A DNA stretch of 64,000 bases from Psychroflexus lacisalsi (GTDB lineage Bacteria > Bacteroidota > Bacteroidia > Flavobacteriales > Flavobacteriaceae), in the NCBI RefSeq assembly GCF_020164495.1, contig NZ_JAIQYZ010000002.1, positions 372,001 through 436,000 of the forward strand. Direction: 5' to 3'. Positions 47,201 to 55,438 of the stretch are shown here, in pieces. The notes under the pieces were generated by a model that was not told the origin of the DNA, searched no databases, and saw only the letters and a program-made list of their open reading frames with translations. A program made the translations under genes and the position numbers. Positions within the stretch are counted from its first letter, which is position 1, and the number at the start of each line of letters is the position of its first letter.

Positions 47201-48040
47201 ATGGTCTTTCTCTAAAGTGGTATCACGGTCAAGTACGATTTCATTTCTTTCGATAGAAACCACTTCACCTGTATCTTCATCAACAAAATCTTCATACCAA
47301 GTATTCAATACTCTGGCAGCTAATTTTCTACCAAGGTATTTTTTCAAACCAGTTTTAGAAACTTTCACCTCTTCAGCAAGGTCAAAAATCTCCAAGATAT
47401 CTTTGTCTCTTTCAAAGCCAATAGCTCTGAAAAGTGTTGTAACAGGTAATTTCTTTTTTCGATCTATGTATGCGTACATCACAGAGTTGATATCCGTAGC
47501 AAATTCAATCCAAGATCCTTTAAAAGGAATTACTCTAGCAGAGTAAAGTTTGGTTCCATTGGCGTGAAAAGACTGACCAAAGAACACACCTGGGGATCTG
47601 TGTAACTGGGAAACTACGACTCGCTCTGCTCCGTTGATCACAAAAGTTCCACTTGGAGTCATGTAAGGAATAGTACCTAAGTAGACATCCTGCACGATCG
47701 TCTCAAAATCTTCATGTTCGGGATCGGTACAGTAAAGTTTTAATCTGGCCTTAAGAGGCACACTGTAAGTAAGCCCTCTCTCGATACACTCTTGAATGGA
47801 GTACCTGGGAGGATCTACAAAATAATCTAAAAATTCAAGTACAAATTGATTTCTCGTATCTGTAATTGGGAAATTTTCTTGGAAGGTATTATATAATCCT
47901 TCGTTGGATCTTTCTTCTGGCTTAGTTTCAAGCTGGAAAAAGTCTTGGAAAGACTTGACCTGAATATCCAAAAAATCTGGATAATCTGGCTTGTTTTGTA
48001 CGGAAGAAAAACTAATTCGTTCATTATGCATTGCTAACAT
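44228..48040 (-). CDS. rpoB: DNA-directed RNA polymerase subunit beta
   Basis: The 1270-residue beta subunit. The start [17 protein letters not shown] followed by [18 protein letters not shown] is the Bacteroidota form. Typical parts: the rifampicin-binding region with [20 protein letters not shown] and [20 protein letters not shown], the GKITPKGE region, [13 protein letters not shown], and the C-terminal [21 protein letters not shown]. The rifampicin region shows the wild-type residues that I can check (Asp in FMDQTNP, His replaced by Asn in TNKRRLS, Ser in ALGPGG). It lies 160 bases after rplL, with a strong stem-loop in between. Confidence 0.97.
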   Translation of the reverse strand: MLAMHNERISFSSVQNKPDYPDFLDIQVKSFQDFFQLETKPEERSNEGLYNTFQENFPITDTRNQFVLEFLDYFVDPPRYSIQECIERGLTYSVPLKARLKLYCTDPEHEDFETIVQDVYLGTIPYMTPSGTFVINGAERVVVSQLHRSPGVFFGQSFHANGTKLYSARVIPFKGSWIEFATDINSVMYAYIDRKKKLPVTTLFRAIGFERDKDILEIFDLAEEVKVSKTGLKKYLGRKLAARVLNTWYEDFVDEDTGEVVSIERNEIVLDRDTTLEKDHIEEILETGSKTILLHKEENLTGDYAIIYNTLQKDPTNSEKEAVEHIYRQLRNAEPPDEETARGIIDKLFFSDQRYNLGEVGRYRMNKKLNLDISMDSKVLTKLDIITIIKYLIELVNSKAEVDDIDHLSNRRVRTVGEQLSQQFGVGLARMARTIRERMNVRDNEVFTPIDLINAKTLSSVINSFFGTNQLSQFMDQTNPLAELTNKRRLSALGPGGLSRERAGFEVRDVHYTHYGRLCPIETPEGPNIGLISSMSVYGKVNSMGFIETPYRKVENGKIDFKSEPLYLSAEEEENKLIAQANIPVAEDGTMTSERVIARMEGDFPVVDPKEVDYIDVAPNQISSISASLIPFLEHDDANRALMGSNMMRQALPLLRVDAPIVGTGLERRVAQDSRVLINAEGEGTVDYVDARKIIISYDRTENEQLVSFDDDDKTYDLIKFRKTNQGSTINLKPIVRVGDRVTKGQVLCEGYATDNGELALGRNMKVAFMPWKGYNFEDAIVISERVVKDDLLTSVHIDEYSLEVRDTKLGNEELTSDIPNVSEEATKDLDEHGMIRIGAEIKPGDILIGKITPKGESDPTPEEKLLRAIFGDKAGDVKDASLKASPSLNGVVIDKKLFTRAVKDKRKRAQDKQEIDALEAKYQVKFEELRNRLIEKLFGIVGGKTAQGVQNDLGEDTLPKGKKYTLKMLNSVEDFSHLTKGTWTTDKETNALVADLLHNYKIKQNDLQGNLRREKFTITVGDELPSGILKLAKIYVAKKRKLKVGDKMAGRHGNKGIVAKIVREEDMPFLDDGTPVDIVLNPLGVPSRMNIGQIYETVLGWAGQKLGRKFATPIFDGATLDQINELTDEAGIPRFGHTYLYDGGTGERFDQPATVGVIYMLKLGHMIEDKMHARSIGPYSLITQQPLGGKAQFGGQRFGEMEVWALEAYGASATLREILTVKSDDVIGRAKTYEAIVKGEPMPEPGLPESFNVLMHELKGLGLDIRLEE

Positions 48041-48139
48041 CTAAGAAAGATTTTAATGCTTTGAATTCAATGAAAATTCATCAGCAATATTAACTTGTAA
48101 AAAAGTAAAATAAACACGTCGCGTATAGATACGCAAAAT

Positions 48140-48177
48140 GGTTTAGACCTACAAGACTATATCTTGTGGTCTAAACC
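48140..48177 (-). promoter_or_regulatory. Long stem-loop between rplL and rpoB, likely attenuator or processing site
   Basis: GGTTTAGACC-TACAAG pairs with CTTG-TGGTCTAAACC, about 15 base pairs with one bulged base. There is no long T-run directly after it on the minus strand, so it is not a strong terminator. In E. coli the same gap carries an attenuator and an RNase III site, which suggests a comparable role by analogy. Confidence 0.6.
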
Positions 48178-48200
48178 TAGTAATATAAGTGGAGGTGAGC

Positions 48201-48575
48201 TTATTTAAGCTCAACTTCAGCACCTGCTTCTTCTAATTGCGCTTTAAGAGCTTCTGCCTCATCTTTAGTGACACCTTCCTTAACTGGAGCTGGTGCACCA
48301 TCAACTAATGCTTTAGCGTCTTTAAGACCTAAACCTGTCAATTCTTTAACAAGCTTAACAACTGCTAGTTTAGAACCACCTGGAGCTTTTAGAATTACAT
48401 CGAATTCTGACTGCTCTTCAGCTTCTTCAGCAGCAGCACCGCCACCACCAGCAACAGCAACAGCTGCAGCTGCAGGCTCTATACCGTATTCTTCTTTTAA
48501 AATATCAGCCAACTCATTTACTTCTTTAACAGTAAGGTTAACTAATTGTTCTGCGAAATCTTTTAATTCTGCCAT
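48201..48575 (-). CDS. rplL: 50S ribosomal protein L7/L12
   Basis: A 124-residue L7/L12 of the stalk. The N-terminal dimerisation domain (about 1-35, [20 protein letters not shown]) is followed by an Ala/Gly-rich hinge ([17 protein letters not shown]) and the C-terminal factor-binding domain ([19 protein letters not shown]). It follows rplJ by 46 bases. Confidence 0.97.
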   Translation of the reverse strand: MAELKDFAEQLVNLTVKEVNELADILKEEYGIEPAAAAVAVAGGGGAAAEEAEEQSEFDVILKAPGGSKLAVVKLVKELTGLGLKDAKALVDGAPAPVKEGVTKDEAEALKAQLEEAGAEVELK

Positions 48576-48621
48576 TTTCTATCGTTTTAGTGTAATTTAT
48601 TATTTAGTAATTAGTGCGTGT

Positions 48622-49143
48622 TTATTCTTCTCTTTGAGAAAGTGTTTTAAGTATTCCAGAAAGTTTACCTCCACCAGACTTAAGCGCTGAAACAACGTTT
48701 TTGGCTGGAGATTGTAACAATCCAATGATGTCTCCGATAACTTCTTCTTTAGATTTAATATCAACTAAAGCATCTAAGTATTCGTCTCCAACATAGACAG
48801 ATTCTGCAACATAAGCCCCTTTCAAAATAGGCTTTTCATTTTTCTTTCTAAAGTTTTTAATAACCTTAGCTGGAGCGTTTCCAGTTTCGGAAAGCATTAT
48901 GGAAGTATTCCCTTTCAAAATACTTGTTAAGTCTCCAAATTCTTTATCTGTACTTTCCATAGCTTTAGCTAGGAGAGTATTTTTAACTACCATCAACTTA
49001 ACGTCTGCTTTATAGCAGGCACGTCTTAAGTCCGATGTTAAAGATGCGTTCAATCCTGAAATATCTGCTAAATATACATTTGATGAATCCGCTAACTTAG
49101 TAGTTAAATCTTTTATTACTATAGATTTCTCTTCTCTTGTCAT
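48622..49143 (-). CDS. rplJ: 50S ribosomal protein L10
   Basis: A 173-residue L10, the base of the stalk that carries L7/L12. The start MTREEKSIVIKDLTTKL and the middle RACYKADVKLMVVKNTLLAKA are characteristic, and the C-terminal helix that binds L12 ends SGILKTLSQREE. It lies 9 bases after rplA, so the long L10 leader seen in other bacteria is absent here. Confidence 0.96.
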   Translation of the reverse strand: MTREEKSIVIKDLTTKLADSSNVYLADISGLNASLTSDLRRACYKADVKLMVVKNTLLAKAMESTDKEFGDLTSILKGNTSIMLSETGNAPAKVIKNFRKKNEKPILKGAYVAESVYVGDEYLDALVDIKSKEEVIGDIIGLLQSPAKNVVSALKSGGGKLSGILKTLSQREE

Positions 49144-49152
49144 AACTTAAAA

Positions 49153-49851
49153 TTATTGCTCGGTAAATCGTTTAGTATCGATTTCAATACTTGGACTCAT
49201 TGTGGAAGCGATGTGAATACTTTTGATGTATGTACCTTTCACTACCTGAGGCTTAAGCTTGACGAGCGTCGTTAGTAATTCTCTTGCATTTCCAGCAATT
49301 TTTTCTGCATCGAAGGATACTTTACCTACAGCAGCGTGAACGATACCAGTTTTATCAACTTTAAAGTCAATTTTACCAGCTTTAACGTCAGAAACTGCTT
49401 TAGCGATATCCATAGTTACTGTACCAGTTTTAGGATTAGGCATAAGTCCTCGTGGACCTAAAACTCTACCTAACGGGCCTAATTTACCCATCACACTTGG
49501 CATAGTTACAATGACGTCTACATCTGTCCATCCACCTTTAATTTTTTCAAGGTACTCATCAAGACCAACGTAATCTGCACCAGCTTCTTCAGCTTCTTTA
49601 GCCTTATCCGGTGTTACAAGAGCTAAGACTTTTACGTCTTTTCCTGTTCCGTGAGGTAAAGTTACTACTCCACGAACCATTTGGTTAGCTTTTCTAGGAT
49701 CAACGTTGAGTCTTACAGCTAGATCAACTGACTCGTCGAAATTAGCGTAAGCTACATCTTTCAATAAAGCGGAGGCATCAGCTACTGAATAAGTTTTCGA
49801 CTTATCCACTTTACCAACTGCTTCTTTTTGCTTTTTAGTTATTTTTGCCAT
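49153..49851 (-). CDS. rplA: 50S ribosomal protein L1
   Basis: A 232-residue L1 that binds 23S rRNA at the L1 stalk. Typical parts: [54 protein letters not shown] and the C-terminal [19 protein letters not shown]. It lies 15 bases after rplK. L1 often represses its own operon by binding the mRNA; no such site was looked for in detail. Confidence 0.96.
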   Translation of the reverse strand: MAKITKKQKEAVGKVDKSKTYSVADASALLKDVAYANFDESVDLAVRLNVDPRKANQMVRGVVTLPHGTGKDVKVLALVTPDKAKEAEEAGADYVGLDEYLEKIKGGWTDVDVIVTMPSVMGKLGPLGRVLGPRGLMPNPKTGTVTMDIAKAVSDVKAGKIDFKVDKTGIVHAAVGKVSFDAEKIAGNARELLTTLVKLKPQVVKGTYIKSIHIASTMSPSIEIDTKRFTEQ

Positions 49852-49866
49852 GTTAATTTCGTTTTG

Positions 49867-50304
49867 TTAAAATGGTGCATTACCTTTTACAGTTATACCC
49901 ATCGATCTTGCTGTACCGGCTACCATTTTCATTGCAGATTCGGTTGTAAATGCATTTAAATCCTGCATTTTATCTTCAGCGATTGCTTTTATTTGATCCC
50001 AAGTTACAGAACCTACTTTTTTAGAATTAGGTTCACCAGAGCCTTTCTTTAGTTTTGATGCTTCCATCAATTGTACTGCTGCAGGTGGAGTCTTGATAAT
50101 AAAATCAAACGACTTATCTTTATAAACTGTTATCTCAACAGGTAAGATTTTACCACTCTTATCTTGGGTTCTACCATTGAATTGCTTACAAAATTCCATG
50201 ATATTTACCCCAGCAGCACCCAAAGCAGGTCCAACCGGTGGGGATGGGTTCGCTGCACCACCTCTAACCTGGAGTTTTACTACTTTACTTACTTCTTTTG
50301 CCAT
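49867..50304 (-). CDS. rplK: 50S ribosomal protein L11
   Basis: A 145-residue L11 of the GTPase-associated centre. The start [20 protein letters not shown], then [16 protein letters not shown] and the C-terminal [15 protein letters not shown] are typical. It follows nusG after 74 bases. Confidence 0.96.
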   Translation of the reverse strand: MAKEVSKVVKLQVRGGAANPSPPVGPALGAAGVNIMEFCKQFNGRTQDKSGKILPVEITVYKDKSFDFIIKTPPAAVQLMEASKLKKGSGEPNSKKVGSVTWDQIKAIAEDKMQDLNAFTTESAMKMVAGTARSMGITVKGNAPF

Positions 50305-50378
50305 TTTTCAAAATTTAGTTGAATTGTTTTCAGTGGGAAGCATTATATTTAAAAACAATTCTATATTATATGTAACAT

Positions 50379-50930
50379 TTAAACTTTTTCTACTTGCATA
50401 TAGCTAAGCTCAACTGGTGTTTTACGACCAAAAATCTTAACCATAACTTGCAACTTTCTTTTATCTTCATTAATTTTTTCAATAGTTCCTGTGAAACTAT
50501 TGAAAGGGCCATCCACAACTTTGACTGATTCCCCTATATTAAATGGTATAGCAACATTTTCTGTCTGAACAGAAAGTTCATCGACTTTACCTAGCATTCT
50601 ATTTACTTCTGATTTACGCATAGGAACTGGTTCACCTCTTTTGGTTTCACCAAGAAAACCTATAACTCCATTCACACCTTTTATAATATGACCAACTTCG
50701 CCTTCAAGGTTAGCATTAACCATGATATAACCTGGAAAATAGACTTTTTCCTTTGTTATCTTTTTACCATTACGGATTTGAACAACGTTTTCTTTAGGTA
50801 CCAAGATATCATCAACATAATCACTAAGACCTTGATGAGCAATTTCTTTTTCTATATAATCCTTTATTTTGCTTTCAGAACCACTTATAGCTCTTACAAC
50901 GTACCATTTTTTTAAACCAGTCTCTGACAT
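50379..50930 (-). CDS. nusG: Transcription antitermination factor NusG
   Basis: A 183-residue NusG. The NGN domain (about 1-120) starts with KKWYVVRAISGSESKIKDYI and includes FPGYIMVNANL. The KOW domain (about 128-180) has NIGESVKVVDGPFNSFTGTIEKI. It binds RNA polymerase and couples it to ribosomes or Rho. It starts 3 bases after secE. Confidence 0.96.
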   Translation of the reverse strand: MSETGLKKWYVVRAISGSESKIKDYIEKEIAHQGLSDYVDDILVPKENVVQIRNGKKITKEKVYFPGYIMVNANLEGEVGHIIKGVNGVIGFLGETKRGEPVPMRKSEVNRMLGKVDELSVQTENVAIPFNIGESVKVVDGPFNSFTGTIEKINEDKRKLQVMVKIFGRKTPVELSYMQVEKV

Positions 50931-50933
50931 GTA

Positions 50934-51131
50934 TTATGATTTAACCCAATTAAAATATTGCTTTACAGCAGCACTAAACACTTCATCAACTCCCCAGATA
51001 GCAAGCGAAAAAAGTATAGAAAATACAGCAACAATTACCATGAGTTTTTGTCCCTCAGCCCAGGTTGGCCAAGTCACATGATTTCTTAATTCGTTGTAAG
51101 ACTCGCTTACATAATTTTTGATATCTGACAT
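50934..51131 (-). CDS. secE: Preprotein translocase subunit SecE
   Basis: A 65-residue SecE with the conserved amphipathic helix SYNELRNHVTWPTWAEGQKL and a single membrane helix (LMVIVAVFSILFSLAIWGVD). It forms the SecYEG channel with SecY and SecG. It lies between tRNA-Trp and nusG, the usual bacterial order. Confidence 0.95.
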   Translation of the reverse strand: MSDIKNYVSESYNELRNHVTWPTWAEGQKLMVIVAVFSILFSLAIWGVDEVFSAAVKQYFNWVKS

Positions 51132-51140
51132 CTTTTTAAG

Positions 51141-51294
51141 ATTTGCACGGATTGAGATTCTCCCTTCGACTCTGTTTCCACTTCGCTCAGGATGAACTTC
51201 TCACCACAGGCTTAATATTTCAATTTGCACGGATTGAGAGGCTTCCTTCGCGCTTCGCTCAGGATAAACTTCTCGCCACAGGCTTTCTATTTCA
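51141..51294. repeat. Two imperfect tandem repeats related to the 3' end of tRNA-Trp
   Basis: Units 51141-51222 and 51223-51294 start with ATTTGCACGGATTGAGA, and the tRNA-Trp 3' part starts ATTCGCACGGGTTGAGA at 51295. The rest of each unit contains CTTCGCTCAGGAT followed by AAACTTCTC or GAACTTCTC and CCACAGGCTT. The units are 82 and 72 bases and sit between tRNA-Trp and secE. The tRNA itself is intact; the copies hold only its last 15 or so bases. Confidence 0.8.
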
Positions 51295-51299
51295 ATTCG

Positions 51300-51372
51300 C
51301 ACGGGTTGAGAGGCTCGAACTCCCGACACCTGGTTTTGGAGACCAGTGCTCTACCAACTGAGCTAAACCCGT
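51300..51372 (-). tRNA. tRNA-Trp (anticodon CCA)
   Basis: On the minus strand a full cloverleaf of 73 bases: acceptor ACGGGTT/AACCCGT, D-arm with GCTC...GAGC, anticodon stem CTGGT/ACCAG with loop CTCCAAA, T-arm GGGAG TTCGAGC CTCTC, discriminator G. The CCA end is not encoded. Confidence 0.95.
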
Positions 51373-51440
51373 AAATATTTCATTTTTTAAAGCGTGCAAA
51401 GAAACGAATTTAATCACACATAAAAAAGGAAATTTAAAAA

Positions 51441-51474
51441 GTTAAGGTATTCACTTAAAGCGAACACCTTAACT
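51441..51474 (-). terminator. Terminator of tuf
   Basis: Stem GTTAAGGT with ACCTTAAC around a loop, followed on the minus strand by CTTTTTAAA. It lies 25 bases beyond the tuf stop codon, before tRNA-Trp, so the tRNA-Trp - secE part may depend on read-through or a promoter of its own. Confidence 0.7.
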
Positions 51475-51498
51475 ACTATAATGAAACTTTATCCTAAA

Positions 51499-52686
51499 TT
51501 ATTCTAAGATTTCAGTAACCTGTCCAGCACCAACTGTACGACCTCCTTCACGTATTGCGAATCTCAAACCAATATTTAATGCAATTGGTTGAATCAATTC
51601 TACAGTAATTGTTAAGTTGTCACCTGGCATAACCATTTCAACTCCATCAGGAAGGTTGATTGTACCCGTAACATCTGTGGTTCTTACATAGAACTGAGGT
51701 CTATAATTGTTATGGAATGGAGTGTGACGTCCACCTTCTTCTTTTTTCAAGATATAAACTTCAGCTTTGAATTTCCCGTGTGGCTTAATAGAACCAGGCT
51801 TAGCGATAACCATACCTCTAGAGATTTGGCTTTTCTCAATACCTCTTAACAAGATACCAACGTTATCACCAGCTTCTCCTCTATCAAGAATTTTACGGAA
51901 CATTTCGACACCTGTAACAGTTGATTTCATGTTCACAGCTCCCATACCATTGATTTCAACAGCATCACCTGTATTTGCAACACCAGTTTCGATACGACCT
52001 GTAGCAACAGTTCCACGACCAGTAATTGAGAATACATCTTCAACAGGCATTAAGAAAGGCTTTTCAACATCTCTTTCTGGAAGCTCAATGTACTCATCAA
52101 CTGCTTCCATCAAATCAAGAACAGTTTTTGCCCACTTCTCATCTCCTTCCAATGCACCAAGTGCAGATCCAGAAATAACAGGAGCATTATCTCCATCATA
52201 TTCGTAGAAAGAAAGCAAATCTCTTACTTCCATTTCAACTAATTCTAAAAGCTCCTCATCATCAACAAGGTCAACTTTATTTAAGAAAGTGACAATTCTA
52301 GGAATACCAACCTGACGTCCTAATAGAATATGCTCACGAGTTTGTGGCATTGGACCATCAGTTGCAGCAACAACAAGAATAGCACCATCCATTTGGGCAG
52401 CACCAGTTACCATGTTCTTTACATAATCGGCGTGACCTGGACAGTCAACATGCGCATAGTGACGATTTGCAGTTTGATATTCAACGTGAGAAGAGTTAAT
52501 AGTAATACCACGCTCTTTTTCCTCAGGTGCATTATCAATTTGATCAAAAGCACTAGCTTCAGAATATCCAGCATCTGCCATTACTTTTGTAATCGCAGCT
52601 GTAAGTGTAGTTTTTCCGTGATCGACGTGTCCAATAGTACCTATGTTTAGGTGTGGTTTGGATCGATCAAAATTTTCCTTTGCCAT
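51499..52686 (-). CDS. tuf: Elongation factor Tu
   Basis: A 395-residue EF-Tu, which brings aminoacyl-tRNA to the ribosome. GTPase motifs: [29 protein letters not shown] and SALGALEG. The effector loop [12 protein letters not shown] and the C-terminal domains ([32 protein letters not shown]) are complete. It lies between tRNA-Thr(GGT) and tRNA-Trp, so it shares a transcript with at least the four upstream tRNA genes. Confidence 0.98.
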   Translation of the reverse strand: MAKENFDRSKPHLNIGTIGHVDHGKTTLTAAITKVMADAGYSEASAFDQIDNAPEEKERGITINSSHVEYQTANRHYAHVDCPGHADYVKNMVTGAAQMDGAILVVAATDGPMPQTREHILLGRQVGIPRIVTFLNKVDLVDDEELLELVEMEVRDLLSFYEYDGDNAPVISGSALGALEGDEKWAKTVLDLMEAVDEYIELPERDVEKPFLMPVEDVFSITGRGTVATGRIETGVANTGDAVEINGMGAVNMKSTVTGVEMFRKILDRGEAGDNVGILLRGIEKSQISRGMVIAKPGSIKPHGKFKAEVYILKKEEGGRHTPFHNNYRPQFYVRTTDVTGTINLPDGVEMVMPGDNLTITVELIQPIALNIGLRFAIREGGRTVGAGQVTEILE

Positions 52687-52780
52687 AGTAGTAAATTATT
52701 TAATCTTAGTTATATATTAGTGTTAATGTTTATAACAACATAAAAAGCCAACAAAACCAGGTTTTGAGACTTTAAAATTG

Positions 52781-52852
52781 AGCCAACGACGAGAATTGAA
52801 CTCGTGACCTTTTCCTTACCAAGGAAACGCTCTACCCCTGAGCTACGTCGGC
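52781..52852 (-). tRNA. tRNA-Thr (anticodon GGT)
   Basis: 72 bases on the minus strand: acceptor GCCGACG/CGTTGGC (one G-T pair), anticodon stem TTTCC/GGAAA with loop TTGGTAA, T-loop TTCAATT. The GGT anticodon reads ACC and ACT. It lies 94 bases before tuf. Confidence 0.95.
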
Positions 52853-52880
52853 AAGCAGATATTGCATTATTTAAAAATAG

Positions 52881-52953
52881 AGCGGAAGACCGGGTTCGAA
52901 CCGGCGACATTCAGCTTGGAAGGCTGACGCTCTACCAACTGAGCTACTTCCGC
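52881..52953 (-). tRNA. tRNA-Gly (anticodon TCC)
   Basis: 73 bases on the minus strand: acceptor GCGGAAG/CTTCCGC, anticodon stem TCAGC/GCTGA with loop CTTCCAA, T-arm CCGGTTCGAACCCGG. The TCC anticodon reads GGA and GGG. Confidence 0.95.
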
Positions 52954-53003
52954 TTATTTAATCAATATGTCAATGCAAAGTCTGGTGTTAACCGACTTGG
53001 TTG

Positions 53004-53085
53004 TGGGGAGAGCAGGATTCGAACCTGCGAAGGTGAAACCAACAGATTTACAGTCTGTCCTCGTTGGCCGCTTGAGTATCTCCCC
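53004..53085 (-). tRNA. tRNA-Tyr (anticodon GTA)
   Basis: 82 bases on the minus strand with the long variable arm of a class II tRNA. Acceptor GGGGAGA/TCTCCCC, anticodon arm ACAGACTGTAAATCTGT with GTA, T-arm GCAGGTTCGAATCCTGC. The encoded anticodon makes it a substrate of the Tgt at 16166-17296. Confidence 0.95.
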
Positions 53086-53101
53086 AAAAATCTGATAATA
53101 G

Positions 53102-53175
53102 AGCCGATAGAGGGACTCGAACCCACGACCTGCTGATTACAAATCAGCTGCTCTAGCCAGCTGAGCTACATCGGC
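53102..53175 (-). tRNA. tRNA-Thr (anticodon TGT)
   Basis: 74 bases on the minus strand: acceptor GCCGATG/TATCGGC (one G-T pair), anticodon stem CTGAT/ATCAG with loop TTGTA, T-arm GTGGGTTCGAGTCCCTC. It is the first gene of the tRNA-tuf cluster, behind a -7 box at 53214-53221. Confidence 0.94.
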
Positions 53176-53213
53176 TTATCAGTATGTCAAACGCTACTTT
53201 TCGTAACGGGTTG

Positions 53214-53221
53214 CAAATATA
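53214..53221 (-). promoter_or_regulatory. -7 promoter box of the tRNA-tuf cluster
   Basis: The minus strand reads TATATTTG, 38 bases before the first tRNA. It lies between xerC and tRNA-Thr(TGT) and no hpf/raiA gene is found in between. Confidence 0.6.
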
Positions 53222-53294
53222 AAACGAATATTGGTATCTGAAAATTATTTGCCTCTTTTTTTTAAAAAAAATTGCATTTTCATTTCATTCTAGC

Positions 53295-54191
53295 CTATTC
53301 TTCCTCTTTACCTCTGGATCTGGGGTGAGCCGCTGCATGTGCTTTGCTCAATTCCTTCAAATTTGAATGCGTATACACTTCTGTAGATGCTAAACTACTG
53401 TGTCCCAACAGTTCTTTAATCGCAGTGATTTCCGCACCCTTTTCCAAAAGATGAGACGCAAAAGCATGTCTAAGCAAATGCGGGCTGAGCTTTTGCTTTG
53501 TAGATACCTTTTTAAAATAAGAGGTTACAATTCTGTAAACAAAATTGGGATAAATGGGTTTCCCCTTATTGGTGATAAATAAATCATCGCTATTGATAGC
53601 CATCAACCCTCTTACCTGAAGATAATAATCGATAAGAGCCATAGTTGTTTTCATCAATGGAACTATTCTTTCTTTTTTTCTTTTACCAAGTACTTTCAAC
53701 TGACTTTGGCTAAAATTTACACTGGAAATTTTCAAGTCGATCAATTCCTGTCTTCGCATTCCAGTGGAATACAAAAGATCAATCATAAGATGATCCCTAA
53801 GTCCTTCAAAAGTTGAATCATCAAAATAAGTTGAAATGTCCTCAAGTTCTTTGAGTGAAAAGGCTTCCTGCTCGCGTTTGGGAAGCTTTAAAGATTTGTG
53901 CTTTAGCATTGGATTCACTTCAATCGCTTTAATTTTCATTAAAAAATTAAAAAAAGTTTTTAGCGATGATAGCTTCCTGTTGATTGTTTTATGAGTCAGA
54001 TCTTTATCGACAAAACTCACGATCCAGCGTCTTATCATGGGATAATTGGTCTCAGCTAAATCTTCAGTCTCATAATTTTCAAAAACAAAAGATTGAAATT
54101 GCTTCAAATCTGAGGCATAAGAAGTCAATGTATGCTGAGCATAATTTTTCTCAAACTGAAGATAGTCTATAAAGGCCTGAATGTGTTCCAT
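53295..54191 (-). CDS. xerC: Tyrosine recombinase XerC
   Basis: A 298-residue tyrosine recombinase that resolves chromosome dimers. N-terminal core-binding domain (AFIDYLQFEKNYAQHTL...) and C-terminal catalytic domain with Arg in YSTGMRRQEL, the Lys in LGKRKKER, the H-x-x-R in LSPHLLRHAFASH, the His in LGHSSL and nucleophile Tyr in STEVYTHS. I choose the ATG at 54191: an upstream in-frame start at 54218 lies inside the terminator hairpin at 54192-54223. It is a chromosomal Xer protein, with no mobile element around it. The hpf/raiA gene that often follows is missing here. Confidence 0.9.
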   Translation of the reverse strand: MEHIQAFIDYLQFEKNYAQHTLTSYASDLKQFQSFVFENYETEDLAETNYPMIRRWIVSFVDKDLTHKTINRKLSSLKTFFNFLMKIKAIEVNPMLKHKSLKLPKREQEAFSLKELEDISTYFDDSTFEGLRDHLMIDLLYSTGMRRQELIDLKISSVNFSQSQLKVLGKRKKERIVPLMKTTMALIDYYLQVRGLMAINSDDLFITNKGKPIYPNFVYRIVTSYFKKVSTKQKLSPHLLRHAFASHLLEKGAEITAIKELLGHSSLASTEVYTHSNLKELSKAHAAAHPRSRGKEEE

Positions 54192-54223
54192 AAAAAAACC
54201 ATGTACTTTAAGAAGCACATGGT
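54192..54223 (-). terminator. Terminator of the acyl-CoA dehydrogenase transcript, abutting xerC
   Basis: On the minus strand ACCATGT pairs with ACATGGT around a 12-base loop, followed by TTTTTTT, which is directly followed by the xerC ATG. It ends the symporter - HHH protein - dehydrogenase transcript. Confidence 0.8.
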
Positions 54224-54247
54224 TACAAATTTATCAATTAAAAGCAA

Positions 54248-55414
54248 TTAGGTTGCTGGCTTATAGTCTTTATTGTCAATCACCATTTTGGCGATAATTT
54301 CTTTCAAGATCTCAGAAGTTCCACCTCCAATAGGTCCTAGTCGACTATCACGGAACATTCTCGCCAATGGATAATCTTCTACATAGCCATAACCCCCTAG
54401 CATTTGTAAGCAATCGTAGATCACCTCATCTGCAATTTTGGTGGAAAGCAATTTGGACATGGTAGCCTCTTTAACGACATATTCGCCTTCATCCAGACGT
54501 TTAGCAGTTGTATAATTAAACGCTTTAGCCATTTCCACTTCACTACTTCTCTCCGCGATTTTATGTCTTAAGGCTTGAAATTTGTCTATAGTCTGACCAA
54601 AAGCTTCACGCTCGGACATATACTGTATAGCATAATCTAAAGCATATTCTGCTCTGGCATGTGCATTCACCCCCATGATCAAACGCTCTAAGGCAAAGTG
54701 CTGCATGATGTAAGGAAAACCTTGGTTACGCTCTCCCATCAAATGAGACTTTGGTATCTCGACATTATCGAAAGCCAACTCTGCTGTGTCAGAAGCTCTC
54801 CAGCCTAGCTTGTTAAGTTTAGTTGCAGAAATTCCTGGAGTATCTCTATCTACTAAGAAAATACTCATGCCTTTTCCACCTTTTTCCGGAGCGGTTTTGG
54901 CAGCAACAATCAAATAATCTGAATATACACCATTGGTGATAAAAGTCTTAGACCCGTTGATCACAAAAGAATCGTCTTTTTCTACTGCTGTTGTTTTCAT
55001 GCCAGCAACATCAGACCCTCCAAATGGTTCTGTGATACACAAACAACCTATCATATCTCCATTGATAGAGGCTGTGAGGTATTTTTCTTTGATTTCTTCG
55101 CTACCTTCTTTATTCACGTGGGTCATTGCTAAGTAAGCATGAGCCCAGATAGCTGCAGCAAATCCACCTGAATTTATTTTTTGTAATTCTTCTAAAAGTA
55201 TAATTGTGTAGAATAGATCTAAATCTAAACCTCCGTATTTTTCTGGGTAAGCCAGGCCAAAATAACCCATTTCGCCAAACTTCTTCCATATAAAACGCTC
55301 TATCGTTCCTTCTTCTTCCCACTTATCCAGATGAGGAACTACTTCCTTCTGAAGAAATTCCTGTAAACTTTTTCTGAACATCTCATGTTCTTCACTAAAA
55401 TACATATGATTCAT
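54248..55414 (-). CDS. Acyl-CoA dehydrogenase
   Basis: A 388-residue flavin-dependent acyl-CoA dehydrogenase. The N-terminal helical domain, the middle beta domain with CLCITEPFGGSDVAGMKTTA (FAD-binding), FITNGVYSDYLIVAAKT and the C-terminal helical domain with GYGYVEDYPLARMFRDSR are typical. The catalytic Glu could lie at GGGTSEILKEI (Glu near the end, as in short/medium-chain enzymes). It begins fatty acid or branched-chain oxidation; the chain length preferred is not visible. It follows the HHH protein gene by 24 bases. Confidence 0.92.
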   Translation of the reverse strand: MNHMYFSEEHEMFRKSLQEFLQKEVVPHLDKWEEEGTIERFIWKKFGEMGYFGLAYPEKYGGLDLDLFYTIILLEELQKINSGGFAAAIWAHAYLAMTHVNKEGSEEIKEKYLTASINGDMIGCLCITEPFGGSDVAGMKTTAVEKDDSFVINGSKTFITNGVYSDYLIVAAKTAPEKGGKGMSIFLVDRDTPGISATKLNKLGWRASDTAELAFDNVEIPKSHLMGERNQGFPYIMQHFALERLIMGVNAHARAEYALDYAIQYMSEREAFGQTIDKFQALRHKIAERSSEVEMAKAFNYTTAKRLDEGEYVVKEATMSKLLSTKIADEVIYDCLQMLGGYGYVEDYPLARMFRDSRLGPIGGGTSEILKEIIAKMVIDNKDYKPAT

Positions 55415-55438
55415 ATCTTGATATCTAATTTTTGAATA

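Noticed and set aside
51143..51361. 72-codon open frame across the tRNA-Trp repeats
   Set aside because: Its apparent repeats come from the tandem copies of the tRNA end. It overlaps tRNA-Trp and has no protein-like features.
52804..53136. 110-codon open frame over the tRNA genes
   Set aside because: It runs antisense through tRNA-Thr, tRNA-Gly, tRNA-Tyr and part of the second tRNA-Thr, which explain the sequence fully.
53295..54191. Tyrosine recombinase next to tRNA genes, considered as an integrase of a mobile island
   Set aside because: The protein has the XerC length and layout, and the position by the tRNA-tuf cluster is the standard chromosomal one. No direct repeats of a tRNA end flank it and no cargo genes are present.
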